A stretch of DNA of 64,000 nt, taken from assembly GCF_021538675.1 (NCBI RefSeq), contig NZ_JAJUKH010000006.1, positions 1-64,000 on the forward strand. Reading direction: 5' to 3'. This DNA comes from Paenarthrobacter sp. AR 02 (GTDB lineage Bacteria; Actinomycetota; Actinomycetes; Actinomycetales; Micrococcaceae). Shown here in pieces: positions 8,963 through 17,112 of this stretch. The stretch's first letter is position 1, and each line of letters begins with the position of its first letter. Below the pieces are notes generated by a model, which saw nothing but the letters and a program-made list of their open reading frames with translations, searched no databases and was not told where the DNA came from. Position numbers and translations under genes: made by a program.

Positions 8963-10045
8963 GTGAGCAATTCGTGTATTCAGGACAGGGCTTGGGCCAG
9001 CGAGGCCATCCGCAAAATCGAGGCGGAGAACAACCGTTCGGCTGACACCCACCTTTACGCAGTGCCGTTACCGGAGCACTGGGGTGTGCAGTTGTATTTG
9101 AAGGACGAGTCGACGCACCGGTCAGGCAGCCTCAAGCACCGTCTGGCACGCTCACTGTTCCTCTACGGCCTGGTCAACGGGTGGATCACCGAAGGCACCA
9201 CCATCGTCGAAGCTTCCAGCGGCAGCACGGCGGTTTCCGAGGCGTACTTTGCGCGGCTGATCGGCCTGCCGTTCATCGCGGTCATGACCAGGACAACCAG
9301 CCCCGAAAAGATCGCGTTGATCGAAGACTTCGGCGGCACGTGCCTGTTCGTGGACCACGCGTCCGAGGTTTACGCGGTGGCCGAAGAGACCGCGAAGACG
9401 TGCGGCGGCTACTACATGGACCAGTTCACCCACGCAGAACGCGCCACCGACTGGAGGGGCAACAACAACATTGCCGAATCCATCTTTGAGCAGCTCGCCT
9501 TGGAGGAGCACCCGGTGCCCGAATGGATCGTGGTCGGAGCCGGCACCGGCGGCACCAGTGCCACGATCGGCCGCTACCTCCGCTACAACCGGTACAGCAC
9601 CCGCCTTGCGGTCGTTGATCCCGAAAACTCGGCCTTCTACCCGGCCTGGCGGGACGGCGACGCATCCACAGCCACAGGATTGCCCTCCCGCATTGAAGGC
9701 ATCGGCCGTCCGCGCGCCGAGCCGAGTTTCATTCCGGCGGTGATAGACCACATGATCCAGGTCCCCGATGCCGCGTCCGTAGCCGCCATGCGGCATCTCC
9801 GCAAACTCACCGGCCTGCACGCGGGACCCTCCACCGGCACCAATCTCTGGGGCGTTTGGCAACTGGTGGCAGCCATGATCGCCGAAGGACGGCAAGGCAG
9901 CATCGTTTCGCTCATGTGCGACGGCGGCGACCGCTACGCGGGCAGCTACAACGACGCCGGGTGGCTTGCCTCGCACGGCCTGGATCCCGCGCCGCATGAA
10001 GCGGTGTTGAAGCACTTCCACGACACGGGAACCTGGACCGGCTAG
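8963..10045 (+). CDS. PLP-dependent cysteine synthase family protein
   Basis: A 360-residue fold-type II PLP enzyme. The Schiff-base lysine lies in [16 protein letters not shown] (about residue 60), the substrate loop in [12 protein letters not shown], and the phosphate-binding loop in [18 protein letters not shown]. The loop differs from the KxSxxNPSGSVKDR of true CysK, and the PLP-lysine motif GSLKHR belongs to a separate actinobacterial subgroup of unknown substrate. It probably performs a beta-replacement or beta-elimination on an amino-acid substrate, possibly cysteine. It starts with GTG and has no clear ribosome-binding site. It ends four bases inside the convergent hydrolase gene. Confidence 0.85.
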   Translation: MSNSCIQDRAWASEAIRKIEAENNRSADTHLYAVPLPEHWGVQLYLKDESTHRSGSLKHRLARSLFLYGLVNGWITEGTTIVEASSGSTAVSEAYFARLIGLPFIAVMTRTTSPEKIALIEDFGGTCLFVDHASEVYAVAEETAKTCGGYYMDQFTHAERATDWRGNNNIAESIFEQLALEEHPVPEWIVVGAGTGGTSATIGRYLRYNRYSTRLAVVDPENSAFYPAWRDGDASTATGLPSRIEGIGRPRAEPSFIPAVIDHMIQVPDAASVAAMRHLRKLTGLHAGPSTGTNLWGVWQLVAAMIAEGRQGSIVSLMCDGGDRYAGSYNDAGWLASHGLDPAPHEAVLKHFHDTGTWTG

Positions 10046-10695
10046 ACCTCTACGGAGTCCCGCGGCGCCAGCGACTGGTACGTGGTCCCGTAACGGGAAC
10101 CAATCCGGGTGACGTGGCCTTCAACGAGGCCCCGTCCCATATCGTTGAGCAGCGCATCATGGACCGGAAACGCTTTGGGAGCACGCACGGAGATCACGAA
10201 GTCCAGGACCTCGCCTACTTTGGACCACGGCGCATGGATGGGTACCAGGAGTGTCTTGACGTCCAGTCCGTCCGGGACCACGAAGGAATCTCCCGGGTGG
10301 AACACGTTCCCGTCCACCAGGTAACCGATGTTCGCCACGACCGGAATCTGGTGATGGATCACGGCGTGTTGGCCGCCGAAGGTCTTAATGCCAAAGCCGG
10401 CGGCCTGGAAGTCAGAGCCGGGCTCGGCGACGTGCACACGGGCAGCGATGTCGCTGTTTTCCTTGAGTGCGGTGGCGACACCGGCCGGGGCGTGGACTAC
10501 CAGCGACTCGTTGCTCCGCAGGGCTGCCAGAACGGCGGGTGAGTCGATATGGTCGTTATGCTCATGCGTGATGAGTACTGCGTGCGCCCCCTTCAACGCT
10601 TCTTCGGCCTCAGAGAAGGCCCCGGGGTCGATGACAAGGACGTTTCCGTCCTTCTCCAAGCGGACACATGCGTGGGTGTACTTGGTGAGCTTCAT
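10042..10695 (-). CDS. MBL-fold metallo-hydrolase (UlaG-like)
   Basis: A 217-residue metallo-beta-lactamase fold protein. The metal motif HxHxDH appears as THEHNDHID at about residues 39-47, and further His/Asp ligands lie in the later strands ([21 protein letters not shown]). The short [16 protein letters not shown] start is typical of the UlaG/YtkL-like group of cytoplasmic metal-dependent hydrolases. The substrate is unknown. It is divergent from the zur gene 93 bases away and convergent with the PLP enzyme. Its start at 10695 is ATG. Confidence 0.88.
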   Translation of the reverse strand: MKLTKYTHACVRLEKDGNVLVIDPGAFSEAEEALKGAHAVLITHEHNDHIDSPAVLAALRSNESLVVHAPAGVATALKENSDIAARVHVAEPGSDFQAAGFGIKTFGGQHAVIHHQIPVVANIGYLVDGNVFHPGDSFVVPDGLDVKTLLVPIHAPWSKVGEVLDFVISVRAPKAFPVHDALLNDMGRGLVEGHVTRIGSRYGTTYQSLAPRDSVEV

Positions 10696-10788
10696 GGGGA
10701 CAGCCTAGGGGCGGCCCCTGAGAGTTTCCAAGGTTCCCTGCTGGTAAAATTGGGGTTCGCCAGGATCCCCACGGAAGTGAGTCAGTCA

Positions 10789-11256
10789 ATGCCACACGGC
10801 ACCGGTTCCACCACGACAGGCCCGGCCACGCCGGCCTCCGGCGGTGTGAAGGAGCAACGTGTCACCAAGCAACGCTTGGCTGTCAGCGCCGCTCTGGATG
10901 AATTGGACGACTTTGTCAGCACCCAGGAGCTGTACCGGCTGATGCAAAACAAGGGCATCTCGGTGTCCCTTGCCACCGCGTACCGCATCCTGCAGTCCCT
11001 GGCGGATGACGGACTGATTGATGTCCTGCGCAACGGCGAAGGAGAGGCCGTCTACCGTCGATGCGCAGTCACCGGCCACCACCACCATCTGCTGTGCCGC
11101 AACTGCGGAAAAGCGGTCGAGGTGGAGGCCCCCGCCGTCGAGACCTGGGCTGCCCGCACGGCTGCGGAACATGGCTTCACCGAGGTCGCGCACACGGTTG
11201 AGATCTTCGGGCTCTGCCCTGAGTGCACTGCGAAGAAAGCCGCGGGAAAGCTCTAG
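10789..11256 (+). CDS. zur: Fur family repressor, probably zinc-responsive Zur
   Basis: A 155-residue Fur-family regulator. The winged-helix part is VTKQRLAVSAALDELDDFVSTQELYRLMQ...VSLATAYRILQSLADDGLID. The metal-rich section GHHHHLLCRNCGK and the second CPEC pair give the structural zinc Cys4 site. It lies tail to tail with a ZnuB-ZnuC-ZnuA transporter operon (four-base overlap at the stops), which supports zinc rather than iron specificity. The ATG at 10789 was preferred because similarity begins with the Gly/Thr-rich tail and a GGAA lies upstream; GTG at 10777 is an alternative. A palindromic Zur-box-like site stands before znuA. Confidence 0.88.
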   Translation: MPHGTGSTTTGPATPASGGVKEQRVTKQRLAVSAALDELDDFVSTQELYRLMQNKGISVSLATAYRILQSLADDGLIDVLRNGEGEAVYRRCAVTGHHHHLLCRNCGKAVEVEAPAVETWAARTAAEHGFTEVAHTVEIFGLCPECTAKKAAGKL

Positions 11257-12143
11257 AGCGCTCCCGCAGGCTGTTCCCGCGACACCCGCCCGTTGAGGCC
11301 CCTCTTGGCGCGGACGCGTCCTATCACCCGGCACACCACGTAGATCAGGAACGACAACGTGGTGACGTAGGGGCTGATGGGGATACGGCTTCCCAGGGCC
11401 AGGAGGATGCCACCCACGGTGGCAGTCATGGCAAAGGCAACGCTGAGCACCACCACCAATTTGGGTGAGGTTGTCACTTTCAAAGCAGCCGCAGCGGGGG
11501 TAATGAGCAAGGCAAGCACCAACAGTGCGCCAACAATCTGGATGGACAGCGCCACGCTGACACCCAACAGAACCATGAAGCCAATCGCGAGACCCCGCAC
11601 CGGGACACCGCGTGCCTCAGCCATTTCAGGGTCCACGCTGGCGAAGCTCAGTGGCCGCCAGATGGCCACCAACGCAAGCATCACCACGACGGCGGTCCCG
11701 GCAAGAACCTGTAGCTGAACGGTATCCACGGACACAATCTGCCCAGTCAACAGCCCGAACTTGTTGGCTGCCCGGCCCTCATACAGCGCCAGGAACAGGA
11801 TCCCCAGGCCCAGGCCAAAGGGCATAATGACGCCGATAATCGAATTCTTATCCCGGGCCCGGACGCCCATGAAGCCCAGCAGAACGGCTGCGGCCACCGA
11901 ACCGATCAAGGACCCGAAGATGATGTCCGCGCCAATCAGCAACGCAAAAGCCGCGCCGGCAAAGGACAGTTCCGAGATTCCGTGAACAGCGAATGCGAGA
12001 TCGCGTTTCATCACGAACGTGCCAACCAAGCCGCCCAGCAGCCCCAGAACCGCCCCGGCCCAGATGGAGTTCTGGACCAGGACCAGAAGCTCGGAGTAGT
12101 TCTCAAAATTGAAGATGGTCTGAAAAACAGTAGCGAGATCCAC
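11253..12143 (-). CDS. znuB: Zinc/manganese ABC transporter permease (ZnuB type)
   Basis: A 296-residue integral membrane protein with about eight to nine hydrophobic segments. It shows the ABC-3 permease signatures VGTFVMKRDLAFAVHGISELSFAGAA (coupling helix) and ALLVLALLITPAAAA. It forms the membrane channel for high-affinity Zn(II), or possibly Mn(II), uptake. The GTG start at 12141-12143 directly abuts the stop of the ATPase gene upstream, so the two are translationally coupled. The C-terminal tail is short and basic (RVRAKRGLNGRVSREQ), as expected for a cytoplasmic end. Confidence 0.92.
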   Translation of the reverse strand: MDLATVFQTIFNFENYSELLVLVQNSIWAGAVLGLLGGLVGTFVMKRDLAFAVHGISELSFAGAAFALLIGADIIFGSLIGSVAAAVLLGFMGVRARDKNSIIGVIMPFGLGLGILFLALYEGRAANKFGLLTGQIVSVDTVQLQVLAGTAVVVMLALVAIWRPLSFASVDPEMAEARGVPVRGLAIGFMVLLGVSVALSIQIVGALLVLALLITPAAAALKVTTSPKLVVVLSVAFAMTATVGGILLALGSRIPISPYVTTLSFLIYVVCRVIGRVRAKRGLNGRVSREQPAGAL

Positions 12144-12959
12144 TTAGAGCTCCTCCCCGACGCTGGCGTGCGCATCGTCATGGAAGTGCGTGGTTGCGTC
12201 GGGAAGACCGACGACGACGATCCTTCCGTTGGTATGGATGACTTCCACGTGGCTGTTGTACAGCTCCGAAAGAACTTCCGTGGTCATCACTTCCTGTGGC
12301 GTCCCCACACGGAATTGCCCACCTGCCAGGTAGAGCACGCGATCCACATAATCGATCACCGGGTTGATTTCGTGGGTCACGAAAACCACCGCACTGTCCC
12401 TCTCGTGGCATTGTTTATTGATCAGAGCACTGACGCCCTGCTGGTGATGCAGGTCCAACGAGAGCAACGGCTCGTCGCACAGGAGGACCTGCGGCTCGGA
12501 GGCCAGCGCCTGGGCCACCCTAAGCCGCTGTTGCTCACCGCCGGACAGCTGGCCCACGGGAACCTTGGCGTAATCGGAGGCCCCTACCTGCTCCAGCAAG
12601 TCATCGATCCGTTGGTTTACCGTGCGCGAGGACAACCTGATTCCCCAGCGGTGCCCGTCGATCCCCAGCCCCACCAGGTCGCGGGCACGCAGCGGGGTAT
12701 CTGGCGCGAACGCCTTCTGCTGTGGAATGTAGCCGATCCGTTTACTGCCACGTTCCACGGGGTGGCCGCCCAGGGAAACGGTACCGGACTGGAGTTCCTG
12801 CAACCCGAGGAGCACCTTAAGGAAGCTCGTCTTACCGCTGCCGTTGGGCCCCAGGACGGCAAAGAACTCTCCCGGGTTGATGTCGAGGTCCAGGTCCCGC
12901 CATAGCGTCCTCTTGCCGAACTGCAGGCTGGCGCCGCGGAGGCTCACTACCGGTGTCAA
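12144..12959 (-). CDS. znuC: Zinc/manganese ABC transporter ATP-binding protein (ZnuC type)
   Basis: An ATPase of about 271 residues. Walker A is GPNGSGKTS, the signature is [15 protein letters not shown], and Walker B is VLLCDEPLLSLDLHHQ, with the H-loop at FVTHEIN. The C-terminus is His/Asp rich (THFHDDAH). The start is uncertain. I chose TTG at 12959, which has GAGG seven bases upstream; a TTG at 12995 and a GTG at 12947 are alternatives. It energises the uptake of zinc by the adjacent permease and the ZnuA binding protein encoded 141 bases upstream. Confidence 0.9.
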   Translation of the reverse strand: MTPVVSLRGASLQFGKRTLWRDLDLDINPGEFFAVLGPNGSGKTSFLKVLLGLQELQSGTVSLGGHPVERGSKRIGYIPQQKAFAPDTPLRARDLVGLGIDGHRWGIRLSSRTVNQRIDDLLEQVGASDYAKVPVGQLSGGEQQRLRVAQALASEPQVLLCDEPLLSLDLHHQQGVSALINKQCHERDSAVVFVTHEINPVIDYVDRVLYLAGGQFRVGTPQEVMTTEVLSELYNSHVEVIHTNGRIVVVGLPDATTHFHDDAHASVGEEL

Positions 12960-13100
12960 AAGTTGTCCTCGATCCAAGCGCTGCTGGGAACGCAATAGTT
13001 CTGGTGCTGTTGTGCAGGGGGCAGGAAAGGCCCCGTAGCCATCCTGAACATCTTAGGACGCCAACGGGACCCTTCACCCCAGCCAGGTCCTTGGGTAAGG

Positions 13101-14069
13101 CTACTTCTTCAAGGCCGAGGCGATGGACTCCACGTTGTCGGCCATCCACTGGACGTAGTCTTTGCCCTCCGGCAGCGTCTCGGTGAAGTTCAGTACCGGC
13201 ACGCCGGAGGCTTCTGCCGCGCGCTTGACCGCTTCGGTCTGCGGGCCCTCCGTCTGCTCGTTGTAGGCAAGGAGCCGCACCGACTTGGAACCGAGGAGGT
13301 CGGTGGTCTCTTTCAGTACCGATGCCGGCACGTCGGTCCCCTCTTCGACGGCAGCGCTGTAAGCCTCGGGTGTCTTGTTCTCCAGGCCGGCCGCTTCAAG
13401 GAGGTATAGGGGAACCGGTTCAGTGATGGCGACGGGTTGGTGCTCGTTCGCCGCCTTGAGAGTATTCAACGTGCCGGTCAGCCCAGCGAGTTTTGCTTTG
13501 AAAGCATCCGCGTTGCCAGTGAAAGTCGCAGCGGAACCGGCATCCAGGCTGACAAGCTTGGCCGCAACGGCATCAGCGAGCTTGCCCATGGCATCCAGGT
13601 TGTACCAGACGTGCTCATTGAAGCTGCCGTGATCGTGGGCGTGGGGCTCGTCGCTGTGGGCGTCCGCGCTGGGGGATTCCCCATCGGGAGCGAGGCCTGA
13701 GATATCGACAGCGCTGATCATGTTCTCGTGACCGATCTTGGTCTCATCAGCGATTTTGTGCAGGAAATCGTCGTACCCGCCGCCGTTCTCCACCACCAGC
13801 TTGGCTTTGGAAATGACCAGCTTGTCCTGGGCGCTGGCCTCGTAGGAGTGCGGGTCCTGGCTGGTCTTGGTAATGATTGCCTTGACGTCCACCTTGTCCC
13901 CGCCGATGGCCTTGACAATGTCGCCGTAGACGTTCGTCGAGGTGACGACCTCTATAGCACCCGACGGTGACTGGCTGTCAGTCGCTGCGGGGCCGGCACA
14001 GGAGGACAGCAGGAGCGCGGCAAGGCCTGCAGAGGCGGCCAGGGACAGGCGGGCGGCGGTAAGACGCAC
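13101..14069 (-). CDS. znuA: Zinc-binding lipoprotein of ABC transporter (ZnuA type)
   Basis: A 322-residue substrate-binding protein. A lipoprotein signal with lipobox LLLSSC ends about 29 residues in. The cluster A-I metal ligands follow, and a His/Asp-rich loop (DAHSDEPHAHDHG) is the mark of zinc-type solute-binding proteins. The C-terminal half carries the YNEQTEGPQTEAV helix of this family. The GTG at 14069 was chosen because the signal peptide starts there (MRLTAARLSLAASAG); the longer reading from 14108 adds non-signal residues. It lies downstream of a palindromic Zur-box-like element at 14134-14156. Confidence 0.92.
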   Translation of the reverse strand: MRLTAARLSLAASAGLAALLLSSCAGPAATDSQSPSGAIEVVTSTNVYGDIVKAIGGDKVDVKAIITKTSQDPHSYEASAQDKLVISKAKLVVENGGGYDDFLHKIADETKIGHENMISAVDISGLAPDGESPSADAHSDEPHAHDHGSFNEHVWYNLDAMGKLADAVAAKLVSLDAGSAATFTGNADAFKAKLAGLTGTLNTLKAANEHQPVAITEPVPLYLLEAAGLENKTPEAYSAAVEEGTDVPASVLKETTDLLGSKSVRLLAYNEQTEGPQTEAVKRAAEASGVPVLNFTETLPEGKDYVQWMADNVESIASALKK

Positions 14070-14133
14070 GAAGACCTCGGATCTACTCAAAATGAGAATC
14101 AAACACAATTGCGGACGGACTTCAGTGTAGCCT

Positions 14134-14156
14134 TAAATGGGAATGATTCCTATTTA
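14134..14156. promoter_or_regulatory. Candidate Zur box upstream of znuA
   Basis: An 11-base half TAAATGGGAAT (14134-14144) is followed by a central G and then ATTCCTATTTA (14146-14156). The halves are inverted with 10 of 11 positions matched. The core GGAATGATTCC resembles the TGAAAATGATTTTCA-like actinobacterial Zur consensus (established knowledge). It sits 65 bases upstream of the znuA start. A second AT-rich stretch, AAAATGAGAATCA at 14089-14101, could be a weaker site nearer the gene. Confidence 0.6.
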
Positions 14157-14162
14157 GACAGA

Positions 14163-14193
14163 TCTGGCGCCGACCGAAATGATCGACGCCAGA
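14163..14193 (-). terminator. Hairpin after the CNNM operon
   Basis: TCTGGCG at 14163-14169 pairs with CGCCAGA at 14187-14193. It lies about 25 bases beyond the minus-strand stop at 14219. It is not followed by a strong U-run, so it is a moderate terminator candidate for the CNNM pair. Confidence 0.5.
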
Positions 14194-14218
14194 CCCGGCT
14201 CACTGTCCTTTATTTGAC

Positions 14219-15280
14219 CTACTGGCCACCATAGCGGCGGATACCCGTTGCTTGGGTAGCGTCCCGGATCTCTCCAACCAGCTGCTCGATGACGTCCTCG
14301 AGGAACAACACGCCTTGGGTGTCGCCACCGGCGCCCACCACCCGCGCCAGGTGTGATCCCGTGCGTTGCATGACAGACATGGCCTGCTCGATTTCGTCAT
14401 CCGGTGCCAGGTTTGCCAACGAGCGGATGCGGCCCTCGGCAATAGGGTGCTTCCGACCTTCCTCCGGGATGGACAGGATGTCCTTCACGTGCAGGTAGCC
14501 GGCGAGTTCGCCGTCGTCGTCCACCATCGGGAACCGTGAGAAACCCGTGCGGCTGACGGCCTTCTCCAGGTCCACGGGCGTGGAAGCCGTCTTGAGCACC
14601 ATGAGCTTGTCCAGCGGGACCATGATGTGGGCCGCCGTGTGCTCGGAGAACTCCAGGGCTCCACTCAACAGGCCCGCGTCATCGTCCACCAATCCGTGGC
14701 GCGTGGACTCCTGGACAATCGATTGGACCTCTTCCAGGGTGAAGGAGGAAGAGACCTCGTCCTTGGGCTCGATTTTCATCAACCGCAGGATGTGATTGGC
14801 CAGCCAGTTGAGGGTCCAAATGACTGGGTTGACCATGCGGGCAATGAACATCAGCGGCGGAGCCAACAGCAGCGCCGCCTTGTCGGCCACGGACACCGAG
14901 ATGTTCTTCGGAACCATTTCGCCAAAGGTGACGTGCAGGAATGTTACGAACAGCAAGGCGATCGCGAAGGCGATGATGTCCGCCAACTCAACCGGAACAC
15001 CTACAAGCTCGAGGGGTTCAGCGAGCAAATGGTGGATAGCGGGCTCGGCCACCTGGAGAATCAGGAGCGAGCAAACGGTGATGCCCAATTGGGCGCAAGC
15101 CAGCATGAGCGAGACGTTTTCCATGGCACGCAATGTTGTCTGCGCACGTTTGGAGCCCGCCTCAGCCAGTGGTTCTATCTGGCTGCGCCGTGCCGACATG
15201 ACCGCGAATTCCGCACCCACGAAGAACGCGTTTCCGATCAGGAGCACGACCAGCCAGACAATTCCTACCCAGTCGCTCAT
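14219..15280 (-). CDS. CNNM/CorC (hemolysin) family membrane protein with CBS pair
   Basis: A 353-residue protein of the DUF21-CBS family. The N-terminal third holds about four membrane helices (WLVVLLIGNAFFVGAEFAVMSARRSQIEPL and more). Two CBS domains follow from about residue 200 (AAHIMVPLDKLMVLK, LHVKDILSIPEE). Members are linked to Mg2+/Co2+ transport or to membrane-stress response (CNNM, CorC, HlyC). It lacks the extra C-terminal CorC_HlyC domain of the neighbouring paralogue. Its start overlaps the upstream paralogue's stop by four bases, so the pair is cotranscribed. Confidence 0.9.
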   Translation of the reverse strand: MSDWVGIVWLVVLLIGNAFFVGAEFAVMSARRSQIEPLAEAGSKRAQTTLRAMENVSLMLACAQLGITVCSLLILQVAEPAIHHLLAEPLELVGVPVELADIIAFAIALLFVTFLHVTFGEMVPKNISVSVADKAALLLAPPLMFIARMVNPVIWTLNWLANHILRLMKIEPKDEVSSSFTLEEVQSIVQESTRHGLVDDDAGLLSGALEFSEHTAAHIMVPLDKLMVLKTASTPVDLEKAVSRTGFSRFPMVDDDGELAGYLHVKDILSIPEEGRKHPIAEGRIRSLANLAPDDEIEQAMSVMQRTGSHLARVVGAGGDTQGVLFLEDVIEQLVGEIRDATQATGIRRYGGQ

Positions 15281-16629
15281 AGGGCACCTGCTTCGTGATG
15301 GGCGCCTTCAGCGTCTTCGGGTGACGATTCATCCGTCTCCACGTGGTGGAAGCAGATCCTGTCAATCCTGCGGCCGTCCATCCTGGTCACCGTCAACGTG
15401 CCGCCGACCGCGTCCACGACGTCGCCTGTCTTGGCGATACGTCCCAGCTGGCTCATGACATACCCGCCCACGGTTTCATAGGCAGATTCGTCGGGGACAA
15501 CCAAGTTGGGGATTTGCTCGGTTACTTCGTCGGGCCGGAGAAGGCCCGGGAAATACCAGTCCCCTGATGCGCTCTGCAGAACGCCGGGGCGGACCTTGTC
15601 GTGCTCGTCCGCCACTTCGCCTACGATCTCTTCCACGAGGTCCTCGAGGGTGGCGATGCCGGCCGTGCCACCGTATTCGTCCAGGACAACTGCCAGCTGC
15701 AGATTCCCTTCACGCAGTTCGGACAGGAGCGCATCCAAGTGGATGGTCTCCGGAACCTGGAGGACGTCGGTCATGATCGCACCGGCCTGGAGCTTCGAAC
15801 GACGCTCAGCCGGTACGGCCACAGCTTTCTTGACATGGACCACCCCGCGGATATCATCCGTCGAATCGCCGATGACGGGGAACCGCGAGTAGCCGGTTCG
15901 ACGGGCGGCGTCGAGGATATCGGCCACCGACTGGTCGGCGTCGATTGTTTCCATCCGGATTCGCGGCGTCATGACGTCCGCCGCCGTGCGTCCGGAGAAG
16001 TTCAGGGTTCTCGCCACGAAGTTGGCCGTGCCGGCATCCAGCGTCCCGAGTTCAGCGGAGCGCCGGACCAACGAAGCGAGTTCCGCGGGAGTCCGTGCCC
16101 CCGAGATCTCTTCCTTGGCCTCGAGGCCGAAAAGGTTCAGCACCTTGTTCGAGAAACCATTGAGAACCACAATCGCCGGTTTGAACACTGCAGTGAACAT
16201 CAGCTGCGGACGGGCGAGCCGCTTGCCCAACGGAAAAGCGAGGGCGATGGCCATGTTCTTGGGAACCAACTCACCGATCAGCATGGACAGGAGCGTCGCG
16301 AAGACCATCGCAACGATCAACGCCACCGAATGCACCACCTCGGAGGGAAGGCCCAACAAGCCCAAAGGACCCAACAGCAACTGCCCAACGGAGGGCTCCA
16401 TTACGAAACCGGTCAGCAGCGTGGTCAGCGTGATGCCGAGTTGGCAGCTGGAGAGCTGCGTTGAGAGCGACTTGAGGCATTTCAACAGGGGGGCCGCTGC
16501 TTGGTCTCCGTTGTCGACCGCACGCTGGACACTGGATTGGTCCAGAGCCACCAAGGAAAACTCAACTGCTACGAAAAAGCCGGTGCCAAGAATCAGGGCA
16601 AAGCCGGCAAGGAGAAGAATCCATTCCAC
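15277..16629 (-). CDS. CNNM/CorC (hemolysin) family protein with CorC_HlyC domain
   Basis: A 450-residue paralogue. DUF21 membrane helices are at residues 1-180 (ILLLAGFALILGTGFFVAVEFSLVALDQS...), followed by two CBS domains (about 205-330, including VMTPRIRMETI and VHVKKAVAVPAERR). The C-terminal CorC_HlyC domain ends near 430 (WYFPGLLRPDEVTEQ, YETVGGYVMSQLG). GTG start at 16629. The usual size for such proteins is 430-450 residues. It is the first gene of the two-gene operon; the pairing of long and short forms is common in Actinobacteria and suggests a hetero-oligomer. Confidence 0.9.
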   Translation of the reverse strand: MEWILLLAGFALILGTGFFVAVEFSLVALDQSSVQRAVDNGDQAAAPLLKCLKSLSTQLSSCQLGITLTTLLTGFVMEPSVGQLLLGPLGLLGLPSEVVHSVALIVAMVFATLLSMLIGELVPKNMAIALAFPLGKRLARPQLMFTAVFKPAIVVLNGFSNKVLNLFGLEAKEEISGARTPAELASLVRRSAELGTLDAGTANFVARTLNFSGRTAADVMTPRIRMETIDADQSVADILDAARRTGYSRFPVIGDSTDDIRGVVHVKKAVAVPAERRSKLQAGAIMTDVLQVPETIHLDALLSELREGNLQLAVVLDEYGGTAGIATLEDLVEEIVGEVADEHDKVRPGVLQSASGDWYFPGLLRPDEVTEQIPNLVVPDESAYETVGGYVMSQLGRIAKTGDVVDAVGGTLTVTRMDGRRIDRICFHHVETDESSPEDAEGAHHEAGAL

Positions 16630-17112
16630 TTAGCGCATCACCCCAAGGGTGGGCGCGTGCAATGGGGATAACGCCATCGGCCAGGGAATTCGGCCCGGCG
16701 GAGGCTGGTCGGGCGCCGCGGACGCATGGTCTGCGGCACCACCGGCAGAAAACGCCGGCGCGTGATGGGCATGTGAACGGGTGTTGCCGGCTCGACGGGC
16801 ACGCTGTGCGGAGTTGCCAGTTTGGCTCCCCCGACAGTTCCCAGGCCGGCACCTAGATTTACTGTCCATAAGACTTTCAGTCTACAGTCCGCCGGCAGCG
16901 CACCCACACTCGGGTTACCGCACATTAATGGACGCCTTGGTCCACTAAGTCAGCTCCAACATGATTTAGGTCACCACTATTGGCAGTTAACCAACGATCC
17001 TAACTAGACTGTCAGGGGTCTGAGTTCGCGGGACCCGGACCCTGTCCCATCGTTGCGGAAAAGCAACCTTGGCCAGCGGGAAAACAACACTCATGGAAGA
17101 GGCGTATTTCAA
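16630..17112. other. Intergenic region upstream of kgd; no gene seen
   Basis: A 483-base gap between the divergent CNNM operon and kgd. Open frames here are short, lack family-like sequence and have no good ribosome-binding site. The segment 16855-17010 is AT-richer. It holds TTGGCA (16980-16985) and TAACTA (17001-17006), a possible but weakly spaced promoter pair for kgd. A Shine-Dalgarno GGAAGAGG stands at 17095-17102 before the chosen kgd start. Nothing else is recognised. Confidence 0.5.

Noticed and set aside
10549..10788. N-terminal extension of the Fur-family protein
   Set aside because: The extra 80 residues overlap the divergent hydrolase gene and its promoter and do not resemble Fur proteins; the ATG at 10789 was preferred.
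16980..17006. Strong promoter for kgd (TTGGCA / TAACTA)
   Set aside because: The spacing is only 15 bases and the match is modest, so I list it only as a weak possibility in the intergenic entry.
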